Assembly (NCBI RefSeq): GCF_963924675.1
Contig: NC_089226.1
Span: 40,007,124 to 40,071,123 of the forward strand
Reading direction: 5' to 3'
Source of the DNA: Phocoena phocoena
Taxonomy: Eukaryota; Chordata; Mammalia; Artiodactyla; Phocoenidae
Length of the DNA: 64,000 bases
Shown in pieces: positions 45,861-64,000 of the stretch (the stretch's first letter is position 1; every line of letters starts with the position of its first letter). The position numbers and the translations under genes are program-made. Below the pieces are notes generated by a model, which made no database searches, was not told where the DNA came from, and saw only the letters and a list, made by a program, of their open reading frames with translations.

Positions 45861-45994
45861 ATTCATTCGATATTGAGTGCCAGCGATGCGTCGGACACTG
45901 AGCAAAGGCAAAAAACAAAAACAAACAAAAAGCAATAAAACCCCAAATAAAAACAACCCACCATAGACATGACCTCATGGGACATTTAGTCTAA

Positions 45995-46195
45995 AATACG
46001 TATACCATTTATTGAATTCTGTTTGCCAGGACTGTGCTAGGCACTTTATAAACATTACATCTGATCACCACAAAACTCTGTGGTAGTTATTGTTACCGAC
46101 CGAATGAGGAAACAGATGTTCAGAGACTGACTCACATGTCACATGGCTACACAGGCTGAGGATTGAATCTCAACCTTGGCTGACTCCAAAGAGCT
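45995..46195 (-). repeat. MIR SINE
   Basis: GACTGTGCTAGGCACTTTATA, GAATGAGGAAACAGATG and CACATGGCTACACAGGCTGAGG. Confidence 0.6.
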
Positions 46196-46256
46196 CACCA
46201 TCAGCTTCTGGATGAAGAGGATTCTTTCAGAATGCATTTCAAAAAATCAGTTCAGG

Positions 46257-46470
46257 ACTTCCCCGGTGGCTCAGTGGTTGAGAGTCCGCCTGCCGATGCA
46301 GGGGACACGGGTTCGTGCCCCGGTCCGGGAAGATCCCACATGCCGCGGAGCGGCTGGGCCTGTGAGCCATGGCCGCTGAGCCTGCACATCCGGAGCCTGT
46401 GCTCCACAGCGGGAGAAGCCACAACAGTGAGAGGCCCGCGTACCACAAAAAAAAAAAAAAAAAAAAAATC
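46257..46470 (+). repeat. CHR-2-type SINE
   Basis: Runs from GGACTTCCCCGGTGGCTCAGT to a 22-A tail. Flanks AAAATCAGTTCA and AAAATCAATTCA are near-perfect duplications. Confidence 0.9.
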
Positions 46471-46479
46471 AATTCAATG

Positions 46480-46671
46480 ACTGGGTGTTGGTTAGGGTGC
46501 AGGGAAGTGGTGTTCTCATGTTGCTCATGGGAGTATAAATGGATATATCTTTCCTGCAAAGCAATCTGGCAAGATTATCATAAGCCTTGAAGAGTTTTCA
46601 TCTTTACCTGAAATTCCATTTTTTGCATTCTATCCCAAGGAGAGAATCAGAAATGTGATCAAAGATTTATG
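46480..46671 (+). mobile_element. Old L1 fragment, left of Tigger1
   Basis: GGGTGTTGGTTAGGGTGCAG and GCAATCTGGCAAGATTATC are L1 ORF2-end words. The fragment resumes after the Tigger1 insertion, up to about 49500. Confidence 0.5.
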
Positions 46672-46673
46672 TA

Positions 46674-48936
46674 CAGACATACCTCAGAAACATTGCAGAT
46701 TCAGCTCCAGACCACCGCAATAAAACAAATATAATAAAGTGAGTCACATGAATGTTTTTGTTTTCCCAGTGCACGTAAAAGTTATGTTTCCACTATAATG
46801 TGATCTATTAAGTGTGCAATAACATTATGTCTAAAAAAGAGTACATTCCTTCATTTGCTGACTGACCAGGTGGTGGCTGCAGAAGGGTGGGGTGACTGTG
46901 GTAATTTCTTAAAATAAGACGACAGTGAATTTTGCCCCATCGATTGACTCTTCCTTTCAGGAACAATTTCTTTTTAGCATGCAGTACCATTTGATAGCAT
47001 TTAGCCCACATAGAAGTTCTTTCAAAATTAGAGTCAGTCTTTTCAAACCCTGATGCTGCTTTATCAGCTAAGCTGATTTAATATTCTAAATCCTCTGTTG
47101 TCATTTCAACAATCTTTCCGGCAGCCTCACCGGAAGTAGATTCCATCTCAAAACACTTTCTTTGCTCACCCATAGGAAGCAACTCCTCATCCGTTAAAGT
47201 TGTATCATGAGATTGCAGCAGTTCAGTCACATCTTCAGGCTCCACTTCTAGTTGTCTTTTGCTATTTCCAACACATCTGTGGTTACATCTGCCACCGAAG
47301 TCCTGAATCCCTCAAAGTCATCCATGAAGGTTGGAACCAACTTCTTCCAAACTCCTGTTAATGTTGATATTTTGGCTTCTTCCCATGCATCATGAATGTT
47401 CTCAATGGCATCTAGAATGGTGTATCCTTTCCAGAAGGTTTTCAACCGACTTTGCCCAGATCCATCAGAGGAATCACTGTCTATGCCAGCTGTAGTTTTA
47501 CAAAATGTGTTTCTTAAGTAATAAGACTTGAAAGTCGAAATTACTCCTTGATCCATGGGCTGCAGAACGGATGTTGTGTTAGCAGCATGAAAACAACACT
47601 TATCTCTTTGTACATCTTCGTCAGAGCTCTTGAGTGGCCAGGTGCATTGTCAATGAGCAGTAATCTTTTTTTCTAAGCAGTAGGTCTCAACAGTAGGCTT
47701 AAAACATTCAGTAAACCATGTTATAAACAGATGTGCTGTCATCCAGGCCTTGTTCTCCCATTTCTAGAGCACAGGCAGAGTAGATTTAGCATAATTCTTA
47801 AGGGCTCTGGGATTTTTGGAATGGTAAATGAGCACTGGCTTCACCTTCAAGTCACCAGCTGCATTAGTGCCTAACAGAGAGTCAGCCTGTTCTTTGAAGC
47901 TTTAAAGCCAGGCATTGACTTCTCTCTAGCTATGAAAGCCCTAGATGGCATCTTCTTCCAATATTAGGCTGTTTCATCTACATTGAAAATTTGCTATTGA
48001 GTGGAGCTGCCTTCACTAATTATCTCAGCTAGATCTTCTGGATAACTGGCTGCTGCTTCTACATCAGCACTTGCTGCTTCACCTTGCACTTTTATATTAT
48101 GGAGATGACTTCTTTCCTTAAACCTCACGAACCAACCTCTGCTATCAAACTTTTCTTCTACAGCTTCCTCACATCTCTCAGCCTTCAGAGAATGGAAAAG
48201 AGTTAGGCCTTGCTCTGGATTAGGCTTTGGCTTAAGAGAATGTGGGAGCTGGTTTGATCTTCTATCCAGACCACTGAAACGTTCTCCATATCAGCAATAG
48301 GCTGTTTCTCTTATCATCTGTGTGTTCACTGGAGTAGCACTTTTAATTTCCTTCAAGAACTTTTCCTTTGCAGTCACCACTTAGCTAACAGGTTGGTGCA
48401 GGAGGCCTAGCTTTCAGCCTATCTTGGCTTTCAACATGCCTCCCTCACTAAGCTTAATTATTTCTAGCTTTTAATTTAAAGAAAGACGTGTGACTCTTCC
48501 CTGCGCTTGAACACTTAGAGGCCATTTTAGGGGTATTAATTGGCCTAATTTCAATATTGTTGTATCTCAGGGAATAGGGAGGCCTGAGGAGAGGCAGAGA
48601 GATGGGGAATGGCTGGTTGGTGGAGCAGTCAGAGCATGCATATTTATCAATAAAGTTTGCCATCTTACGTGGGCATGGTTTGCAGCACCCCAAAACAATG
48701 ACGATAGTAACACCAAAGATCACTGACCACAGATCACCATAACAAGTGTAATAACAATGAAAAAGTTTGAAATGTTGTGAGAGTTACCAAAATGTAACAC
48801 AGAGACAGAAAGTGAACAAATGCTATTGGAAAAACGGCACCGATAGACTTGCTTGACACAGCATTGCTACAGTTTGTAAAAAACACAGTATCTGCCAAGT
48901 GCAATAAACGAAATGCAATAAAATGAGGTATGCTTG
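46674..48936 (-). mobile_element. Tigger1 DNA transposon (TcMar-Tigger), near full length, inactive
   Basis: The element has inverted ends (CAGACATACCTCAG at 46674; GAGGTATGCTTG ending at 48936), flanked by TA on both sides (46672-46673 and 48937-48938), typical of Tc1/mariner insertion. Length is 2263 bp. The transposase reads on the - strand: N-terminus MASKCSSAGKSHTS near 48520, and a later block MDQGVISTFKSYYLRN around 47500-47556. Both are separated by stops and frameshifts, so it cannot be active. It interrupts an older L1 fragment. Tigger1 is a placental-mammal family, so this is an old fossil. Confidence 0.9.
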
Positions 48937-48938
48937 TA

Positions 48939-49500
48939 CAACAGCTTGAATATTTGATAATAAAAAAATGAGTATATATATAATATACTCTAACAATACA
49001 TATTATTATAATTTATAATAATATATGTAACTATATAGAGAGTATATATACAATTATATATTATTTAATGTATCAAATTAAATGATATAATGTCTGGAAC
49101 TTGCTCCAAAATAATCTGGACCAGGGGAGGAGAAACAGATTGAAGCTGGGTGATGGATACATTTGTTTATTATGTCATATTTCTATATAAAAAGGCTTAA
49201 GATATTTATAATGAAAGATGATTCCATCAAGCATTATTTATTACAGTGAAAAATATGCCATGAGACAAAATATACAGCCGTTAAAAGGGATGTTTTTGAG
49301 AAAAATGTAGTAACATGAAAAATGCTCTCAGAATGATGTAATCAGGGCACAAAACTGATAAAATTTCATTTCAACTATGTGAAAAATGGAAAGGAAACAC
49401 ACCAAAATGTTAATAGCAGGATTATGGTGATTTTTATTTTCTTATTTATGTTCTTTTGTATTATTTTACGAATACCATTTATACTCAGAAAAAAAAAAAG
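48939..49500 (+). mobile_element. Old L1 fragment, right of Tigger1
   Basis: AT-rich stretch, then L1 3' UTR-like words (ATGGAAAGGAAACACACC; AGGATTATGGTGATTTTTA) ending in an A run. It includes a degenerate TA-rich segment at 48970-49080. Confidence 0.45.
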
Positions 49501-51379
49501 TAATGTACTGAAGAAAAAAGTCTATCTTGACCTCTAACAGGTCCCTTACTATTGTCACTATTGGAGATGGGTCACTGGTCTAATTAGCCATCTGAGCCCA
49601 TGTGACCTGGGTGGTAGTTTTTGGTTATGTGTAAAGGAGGTTGTTGGAGAGGAAATAAAACAGCTGGCTTTGTCATTTATACCCTATGTTTCTGCAGGAC
49701 ACAGCCAGTTGTGTTTATGAGAGATATTTCCATTGTCAAGGAGTGACACTCAAATTAACAGCTCTGCTCTAGTTCTATAAGTGTTTTGGAATTTTTTGTC
49801 TTTAGAAACATTCCATTGATGTTTTCATATATACATTCATTAAGTATTTAGTAAGAGCCTGCTCTGTGCCAGGCACCATGCTAGGTTTGGTTTAAAATAT
49901 GAAAAGAGCAGAGTACCCGCACTGAAGGGAGTTCAGTCTAATAGGAGAAACTGGTGGAGACAGTTATATCGTATAGAAAAGGCTGAGGTAGAGGTAAGCT
50001 CAGGCTGAACCGTCAAACCCAGAAGTCACTTGCTGCTAAGACCTTTCACTTAGCAATTAAACTTTTGGTATAGTATAAATGGTATGGTCTTTTTCGTCAC
50101 ACAATTTAGATTAGATATTATTACTCTGCCCTTAATTTCAGGCTTTTATGATATTCCTAATGTGATTTTTTTAAATAGTCTGACTGGTTGGCCAGGATCT
50201 GACCTTTACATTCCAATCTTACATGTTTACTCCACTGCAAATAGTATTTTTTTCCTCAGAGAAGTATGACCATCATATTTCAAACACCACAACCTTCCTT
50301 GGTTCCCTTGCCTGCAAGCTGAATTTTTGACTGTAATGTGTCTTTATTATAGCATGAACTTTATAAAATAGAAGTCAGGGTAAAATTAATATGAGAAAAG
50401 GTGGCGTTTTTTATTCTGGCACTCAAAACCAATGGATTCAATTGGTAATTCAAAAAAAAAGGTCTTATGGAAGCATTTTTCAAAAGAGTGTAAGATGATC
50501 AGTGAAAGCTATTGCTTATATCCTGCAAAAATGAGTTGCAGATCTGGTGATGCTTTCTAGAAATAGCATTAACAAAATTTGTATTTGGTATTGCTATAAA
50601 AAAAAACCCCACTAATCATCATTCCTCCCTCTATAAAATGCAGTATTAATCACATGGCTTAAATATCATGCTTAATTATTCTCTTTCACTTTCGGAGGAT
50701 CTGATTTGAAACAAAGCACACAGCAGGAATTAAAGAGAAGGAGGAAAAAATCGCTCAAGAGCAATTAAGAGCATAGAATTAGAGCCGGTGCTAAGAAATA
50801 TGACTCAACCCGTAGGATTACAGAAAATCTCCTTGTAACATTAGTTCCATGGCTCTACCCATAGAACTATATTTTCTTCTCTTTGCCTCCTCAGAGATTG
50901 ACTGAAGAAATCATTTTAAGTGGTTAACCAGCAATAGAACCAGAAAATACAGTTATTTTCTCAGAAGGCAGATTTTACATTGAGTTTAGAGGATGCAGTT
51001 TGTATAATTTTAAACGATTAAAATGTAGATATGTCCCTGGACCCTACTAGATAGAAAAAGGAGTATTCAGAAAAATTAAGATTTGCATCCTGGGTTGTCT
51101 AATTCCATGTTCAAAGCCTCTGTCACAGTCCTGGCCATTTCCCCTGTCTGGGTACTGGGCTAGGCTCTAGGAGGTAAGAAGATAAGAACAAGATCAATCT
51201 TAGCCTGGAAGAGCTGACAGTTTATTTGGAAAGACAGATAAATTGCAAACTGACTGCCACAAGGGAAAGGTAACCTCAGAAAACAGCTCACATGGTATGG
51301 GAGCAGTTTTATTTATTTATTTATTTTTTCAATCAGATTTTTGCTAGTTTATATTTTTTTTGTCACTGAAATCATTAAA
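49501..51379. other. Intergenic, no recognised feature
   Basis: Unique-looking AT-rich DNA. GCCAGGCACCATGCTAGG near 49868 is a short MIR/L2-like word. Confidence 0.55.
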
Positions 51380-51660
51380 ACAATTTTTAAAACATCTTTA
51401 TTGGAGTATAATTGCTTTACAGTGGTGTGTTAGTTTCTGCTCTATAACAAAGTGAATCAGCTATACACATACATATATCCCCATATCTCCTCCCTCTTGT
51501 GTCTCCCTCCCACCCTCCCTATCCCACCCCTCTAGGTGGTCACAAAGCACCAAGCTGATCTCCCTGTGCTATGCAGCTGCTTCCCACTAGCTATCTATTT
51601 TGCATTTGGTAGTGTATATGTGTCCATGCCACTCTCTCACTTCGTCCCAGCTTACCCTTC
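51380..51660 (-). mobile_element. Antisense L1 3' UTR
   Basis: ATCTTTATTGGAGTATAATTG, GCTCTATAACAAAGTGAATC and CCCTGTGCTATGCAGCTGC form the reverse complement of the same young L1 3' UTR as in the 22175-23559 element. Confidence 0.85.
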
Positions 51661-54600
51661 CCCCTCCCCTTAAATGAGAGATTTGGGGGCACTGACTCTG
51701 CTTGTTCTGGGGTTGTGGCCACCAAGGGTGTCTGAGAATATTCACAGGAGAGAGAGCAATTGAGCTGGGTCTTGAAGAAGGAAGAGGAGCCTTTCTGGCC
51801 CGGGGGGTGGGAGAGGGGATGAGTCTAGACAGAGAAATAACAGCATCTTCAAATAGACAGCACCAAAAAATTGCTGGGCTGTGACAAGACCCCAAGATTC
51901 TAACCCTAGCAAATGGGTGAACAAGAAAAGGGGCTAATATAAGAAAATGAGGGAAGAGTGGGATATGGTGAGTTTAGTTTGTAGCTGGTTGAATTTTAAG
52001 TATTCCAGGTGGAAATGTCCAACCGACAGTTGAATATATAACGTTGATCTGGAGCGTTCAAAGAGGTAGTAAGTAGAGGTGCAATTTGGAGTGATTGGTG
52101 GGTGATGATGGTTCAACCAGTAGAGACGGCTGAGATCACCCAGGGGGACATTTAATTCAAGAGGAGGAGATAGTGAAGGATGGCACCCTAGATAACCAAC
52201 ACTAACGAGCGGTCCTGTGGGGGTTACAACAAATGCTACTATTTATCTACATCATGGGTTAAATGGGCTATTATGAGTTGGTCCAATACCCATGCCACCA
52301 TTTATAAAGATTCCTATGTAAAAGTGCAGAGTGAGTTCAAGCAACTTACAAAAAAATTGGACCACAACCTGTAAGTTGCTTGTGTGTACTTCCTTTTACT
52401 TATCCTAAATATACCATTTTACTCCATGGCTCCAGTGTCCTGGAACTTGGAAAGGAATTCCAGCCAACCATTTCCTGGAAACTAATGACCTGCCCACATG
52501 CTTTATGTCTGTATTCCATTTGAGACTATCTTCAGCCGTAGCTTATATTTTAGCCCTACTTGGTTCATTTGTAGCTCAAGAAAGATGACATCCAACTTTT
52601 GCCATTAAAACAAACTCCGTGTGACTGTCATGTACTGGCAATGGTGCTACGGGCCCTTTCTTTCCCTCTGCCACTGTGATTGTCACCAGAGAAGGACTGT
52701 GGGAGTGGCGACTTTTTAAATCAAGTAGGGCTTTTCAGGAAACAATATTGGTGTTCAGTGAGCAATTGCTCGTGGTGCCAGGAATCTTGGTGTGGTGAGA
52801 CTCTCAGAAACACCTTTCTAAGAGCTCTGTGTGATATTGTTATTCTATAATTCTTTGTCTAGTTTTTGTTAAAAATACTCGTGAAATGATTTGCTTTTTT
52901 AATTTTTTGTTTCAAGTCCATTTGAAAGAGTTAAACACTAAACTCCGCTCTCTGGTTTCTTTAACACGTATGACTATTATTAGGGAGAGAAATATAATTA
53001 CTATTTGGCACTGAAGGGGTTCAGATTGAGCATCCCTGAAATATGCCACTTTGGCTTATGGACTAGTTTGAGCTGAAGTCAATTCAGGCCCAAAAGATTC
53101 AGGAAGAGCTGTTGCTGTTACCATTGTTTTACCTCCCCCTTAACTGCCTAAAAGAATTTAGACAGAGGGTCTGGTCCAGGAAGAGAATTATCACCAGAGA
53201 TAACTACAGAGAGTGTGGGCTACACGTGGAAACCTGGGGGAATCCAGCAGGACCTATCTGTTCAACATCCTCTCTGTTCCACTGTCTCTGCACGGCATGG
53301 CAAACATTTGTTTACCAGACATTGGTTCTTCCCATTTTCCTGTGAATTGTCTTCCTTCCCTTTGGAACCACAGACCCCTACTGCCTTCTTCTTAGTTCAG
53401 AATATGGCATCTCAGCCTCAACTGCCTGACTTTCAGGGAGCCTCTCACTGTCTGTTGGGATCCCATACGTAGGTAATTAAATTTGTTTTTCTTTCGTTAA
53501 TCTGCCTTTTGTTAATTTAGTTACTAGGCCAGCCAAAAGAACCTAGATGGATAGAAGAAAATTTTTTCTCCCCAACAGCACATACTGACTCTACACGGCA
53601 TCTTTGGTTCTATTCAGAAGGGACAAAAGAAGGAGCTGCTTCATTCTGGAAGCTCTGTGTCTTCCAAATCTCTTTAGTTACTGCAGTAGTAATGCTACAG
53701 AACTGAGAAAGCCTCTGAGGGAGGAACTTCTCTTAATAAATTAGTCTTAATGTGAGGGGGTGAGGGGTGAGAGATGTTCTTTCATTAAGCACTAGGCTGT
53801 TCCAGCAGTTCAGGGTAAGTCGAGGATGGTGGTGCTTGGCTGGAAACTCAGGAGGCCCAGGCCTGGCTGAGCAGAGAGCCAAATGCCTGGAGAAGAAGAG
53901 GAAGATTCTAGAATTTATACCTACCCTTGTATATTGTGAGTACCCCCGACCCCCTCAGGGCATACGAGTCCAACTTCCACCTCCAATCTGAGGGCCTTCT
54001 CTGGCCTCTGGAGCCCCCTTCAGCTACCTACTTGGCAAGCAGGAAGTGAAGGAGAATTACCACATCCCTGGGAGCGGCGTTCAACCAGTGATTGACAGGA
54101 GGTGGTATGTAGATACCCCAGCTCCCTCACCTGGCTTGGACAGCTGACGTGTATGCTTTATACTGGCTTTCCCAGCAGGATTAAGCTCAGTGGCCCACAG
54201 TGGTAGCTGGTCTGACAGTACATTCTTCATCAGCTACCTCCCCTTCCTTGTCTCACTTCTCCTCTTGCCCTACCCATGTTTGCTTTCACTTCCCCAATAA
54301 TCCCTTGCACTGGAAACTTTGGCTTAGGATTTACTTCTGTGGAAAGGTGAGAACTAAAATATGTCACCTCGTCTTTCAGAGAGAAAGTTTCAAGCCCCTG
54401 GCACAAACGCCGTCACACCTACAAGGTGGGCATGGTGAGCAGGAAATCAACGTGAAGGCATGAGGTGCATCCAGATTAGTGTGAGGTCCAGAGCACCAAG
54501 CAGGGTACTTAGACGACAGAGCTTGGAAGGACACTGCTTACCCTGGGTTTCTTTCTCTGTGCTTGATGCTGAGAAGCCCTCTTCTGCGCATACATTCTTT

Positions 54601-55169
54601 CTCAACACTGGGATTAATTCGACTAACAAGGGTTCCGTTTTCTAAATCACCGTCACATTCCAGACTTGCCTCCCTGAGATGCTGCCAAGTCATCCTGATG
54701 GAGCACCCTGTCCACCCAATGTCTTGAGTTATATGTTCACGGGCAGTATCTTGGTTTCTTTCCTGTAGCTAAATATCTATGATTTCATGCGCCTGGCACC
54801 CTTGTCCCTTCTCCTAGGATCAGTCACATAATCCTCTATTCCAACCACAGGATTCTGTGAGACCCACCAGGTCCAGCAGTAGAATCGAAGGACATCTGCT
54901 CGTCACCTTCTCCTCCCAGACACAGCTGTTTAACAAAGGAATGTAAGGTGATGAACTGGAGACAAGAGCGGACGTCTTTGAACTTCTGATAATGGAGAAA
55001 GGTAGGCTAAAAGCTCTGGGAGGGGCTGAGGTCCATGGAGGATCTTGGGTGTTTTTTAGTGTTTGACTTCGAACACACCGAGAACTTGGCAATCATCCCT
55101 GCTTCCTCCCTCCAATCTCTGTCACCCTGCTCCTCCCGTTGTCGACACCTGGATCCAAGTCTCCCCTCT
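51661..55169. other. Intergenic, no supported gene
   Basis: Moderate-GC DNA with only short chance open frames (up to about 100 codons) on both strands and no recognisable domain. A short old-repeat stretch is likely at 51750-52140. Confidence 0.55.
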
Positions 55170-56130
55170 GTTCCTGGATCACTTGAACAGCCTTCAAACC
55201 TCCTGCCTCAAGCCCCAGCGCCTCTATTCTCCCGTTGCTAGACTGTTCTTTCTAAAATGCAGAGCTGATCTTCTCAGTCTCTACTTATAGCCCTTCTGTG
55301 AATTCCTGTAGCTCTCTGGAAATCATTCAAATCTTGATGAGGATTTCAAAACGGATGAGACACTTCTTGTTTGGGTCCCTGTCTACCTCCCCAGCCCTCT
55401 CTCTCCACTCAACTCTTTGAACAAAAAAACATGTGTTGCCTGCCATTTCCGCAAACAAAGACTGTTGCCCGCCATCAAGCCATCTCCCACTGCAAACCAA
55501 CCGGAGTGCACCCTGAGGAGAATTCAGGATGGAGAAAAAGAGGACACTGGCCCTAGATAGTTAAGGTGTATGTCAAAGGAATGATTTCAATGAGCCCAGA
55601 CTCTTGCATCTTCCCATACATAGAAAAACAATAAGTTCATTAACTTGAGATGTGTGGGGTTTTTTATTAGCAGTCATCTTTTGGTGTTTGTTTGTTTTTA
55701 TTTTAACAAGAACTTCTCTATATTGTGGATCCTCCCTTACCTCTCTGGAACAGTTCCTCAGAGCGATCTGAGAGGCTATCTCCTGGGCTATAATCTTGAG
55801 TGTGGTCCCTGAATAAAACATAACTGGCAACTTCTAGGGTGTACGTTTTTCTTCAGTCGATCGCTCTTTGCGTAACACGCTCTAGCTCTTTCCACTCCTG
55901 TAGTTGTCGAATGAGCTGTACTCACATTCATCTCGGTACCTTTGCATGTGCCATGATTCCCTCCTTATGGAATTCTCCATCTTCTTCCCTCTGCCTCCTC
56001 CTCTGGGACCTAATATCTCTTGCTGGTCCCTTAGGACTGAGCTGAAGTGTCACTTTCTCTGGGAAGACTTCCCTGATTCCCTCTCACCTAGACAAGTGCA
56101 CCTGGTACTTTAGTACGGTGACACTTATCA
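55170..56130 (+). mobile_element. L2 3' fragment(s)
   Basis: GTTGCTAGACTGTTCTTTC, GTACCTTTGCATGTGCC, ATGGAATTCTCC and GGGAAGACTTCCCTGATTCC match L2 3' sequence. A non-L2 stretch occupies about 55400-55830. Confidence 0.55.
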
Positions 56131-57129
56131 AACCGTTTTCTAATTGCTTATTGACCTGTGTCCCTGGAGCTCAACGGGGTGTAGAAGCTGATGTCTAACT
56201 TTCCTGGAAAATTTCCAAAGTGAAAGGTGGCTAGGCTTCCCCTCAAGGCCCAGTGAGAAAAGAGGACTTTGGTGGGAGGGGTCTATTCTCCAGGGTTTAG
56301 GTGGGACAAAGGTGCAAGATTTCTCCTGAACCAAGTACCTCAGAAGGTACCTGGGCTTGAGTTATTTGATGGAGTCCCAGCCTAAGGGCACTGCTCAGCA
56401 GGGTGTGATGACAAGAAAAAGTCTACATGGCGTTTGCCAATAGGACGGGTGAGGGGGCAGTTATAAGCAGTCGACCAGTTACTGTATATAGCACCCGAGA
56501 GTAATGTGGTGGGAGATCCCTACCCAGGTCTCTGAAAACCTCACTTACAGGAAAAAGGAAAACTTTCCACCAGGGCCAGAAAAGTTAAATACTCAGGATT
56601 TCACAGCGAGGATGTGATAAAACTGGAATTTGACTCTGATTCCATGGGATCTGGTGAGACAGATGGCAGGCCAGGGGTGACTGGGAGAGACATCACAGTG
56701 GGGAGAGAAAGAACAGGTCAGCAAGATATCAAGATTTCCTGGAGGAGCAGGTGGGGAGCAGAAAACAACATGGGTAACATCCCTTACAGATACAGCTTCA
56801 AAAACTCCCAGGGCAGAAAACTCAGTTACCCAGGAAGTGGGCACAGAGCTATTGATCTCCTTTGATTCCTGGATCACGTCAGGAGAACTGCTTTGAAGTG
56901 TTTCCTTGAAAAACTAAGCCCCCACCCCCCACCCCGCAACACACACACACACACATATTGAGTCTTAGTGAAGGGAAGGAAACAAAACCTGGCCAGCCTC
57001 CCAGGACATCTGCAGTCTGATCACTGAAGGCGCCTGGAGAAAGCCTACATCGATTGCCTTGCTCACCTTGTGCCAGAACTGCCAGGCCCCAGTGACCCAC
57101 CTCAACCTGAAACCTGCCAAGCCTGACGC
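56131..57129. other. Upstream flank of GPR83
   Basis: No coding region recognised. A C-rich and CA-repeat stretch lies at 56919-56957. GC content rises toward the CpG island at 57130. Confidence 0.55.
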
Positions 57130-63724
<6,595 letters not shown>

Positions 63725-64000
63725 CACGTGTTCATCAACAGGTGAATAGGTAAAGAAGATGTGGTATATGTGTATAATGGAATACTACTCAGCCATAAAA
63801 AAGAATGAAATTTTTGCCATGGATGGATTTGGAAGGCATTATACTAAGTGAAATAAATCAGCCGGAGAAAGACAAATACTGTGTGATACCGCTTATATGT
63901 GGAATCTAAAACAATACAACAAACTAGTGAATATAACAAAAAAGAAGGAGACCCACAGATACAGAGAACAAACCAGTGGTTACCAGTGGGGAGGGAATGG
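63725..64000 (+). mobile_element. L1 3' fragment running off the window
   Basis: GTGTATAATGGAATACTACTC, AGCCATAAAAAAGAATGAAA and TGTGGAATCTAAAACAATAC are an L1 ORF2 end and 3' UTR. Confidence 0.75.

Noticed and set aside
45460..45876. 138-codon + strand frame
   Set aside because: It is the antisense of the NME6 retrocopy; the similarity to a known protein is on the - strand.
47248..47556. 102-codon open frame as a host gene
   Set aside because: It is part of the Tigger1 transposase, inside the transposon's inverted ends, with stops on both sides.

Overview
The window is mammalian nuclear DNA, most likely from a cetacean, probably a toothed whale. It has vertebrate exon-intron structure, L1, L2 and MIR fossils, and at least 15 copies of CHR-type tRNA-derived SINEs. 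Several of these are young copies of about 200 bp with target-site duplications. CHR SINEs belong to the whale/hippo/ruminant clade, and I saw no ruminant BovB LINE. The species call is an inference.

Positions 1 to about 35,440 hold the 3' part of MRE11 on the + strand: nine coding exons matching the last ~299 residues of human MRE11 (about residues 410-708), then the stop codon, 3' UTR and poly(A) signals. The earlier exons lie upstream of the window. The introns contain most of the repeats, including a solo LTR with 5-bp target duplications, a 5'-truncated L1 with a duplication and a possible 3' transduction, a nested Tigger-like DNA element, and an antisense KRAB-box fragment.

From about 35,450 to 57,100 is a gene-poor intergenic region. 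It holds old antisense L1 sequence, CHR SINEs, a processed pseudogene of NME6 on the - strand (tail, near-identical flanking duplications, stops and frameshifts), and a near full-length but dead Tigger1 transposon flanked by TA.

From about 57,130 a CpG island marks the promoter and first exon of GPR83 (+ strand), an orphan class A GPCR. Exon 1 (signal peptide through TM2) and exon 2 (first extracellular loop through the DRH motif after TM3) are present. The remaining exons lie beyond the window. The order MRE11 then GPR83 on one strand matches human 11q21.

The two genes have unrelated jobs: MRE11 is the nuclease of the MRN DNA-break complex, and GPR83 is a membrane receptor. I found no operon-like or otherwise undescribed multi-gene system. 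The most interesting points are the tandem acceptor on the MRE11 cassette exon, the KRAB fragment, the NME6 retrocopy, and well-dated nested insertions.
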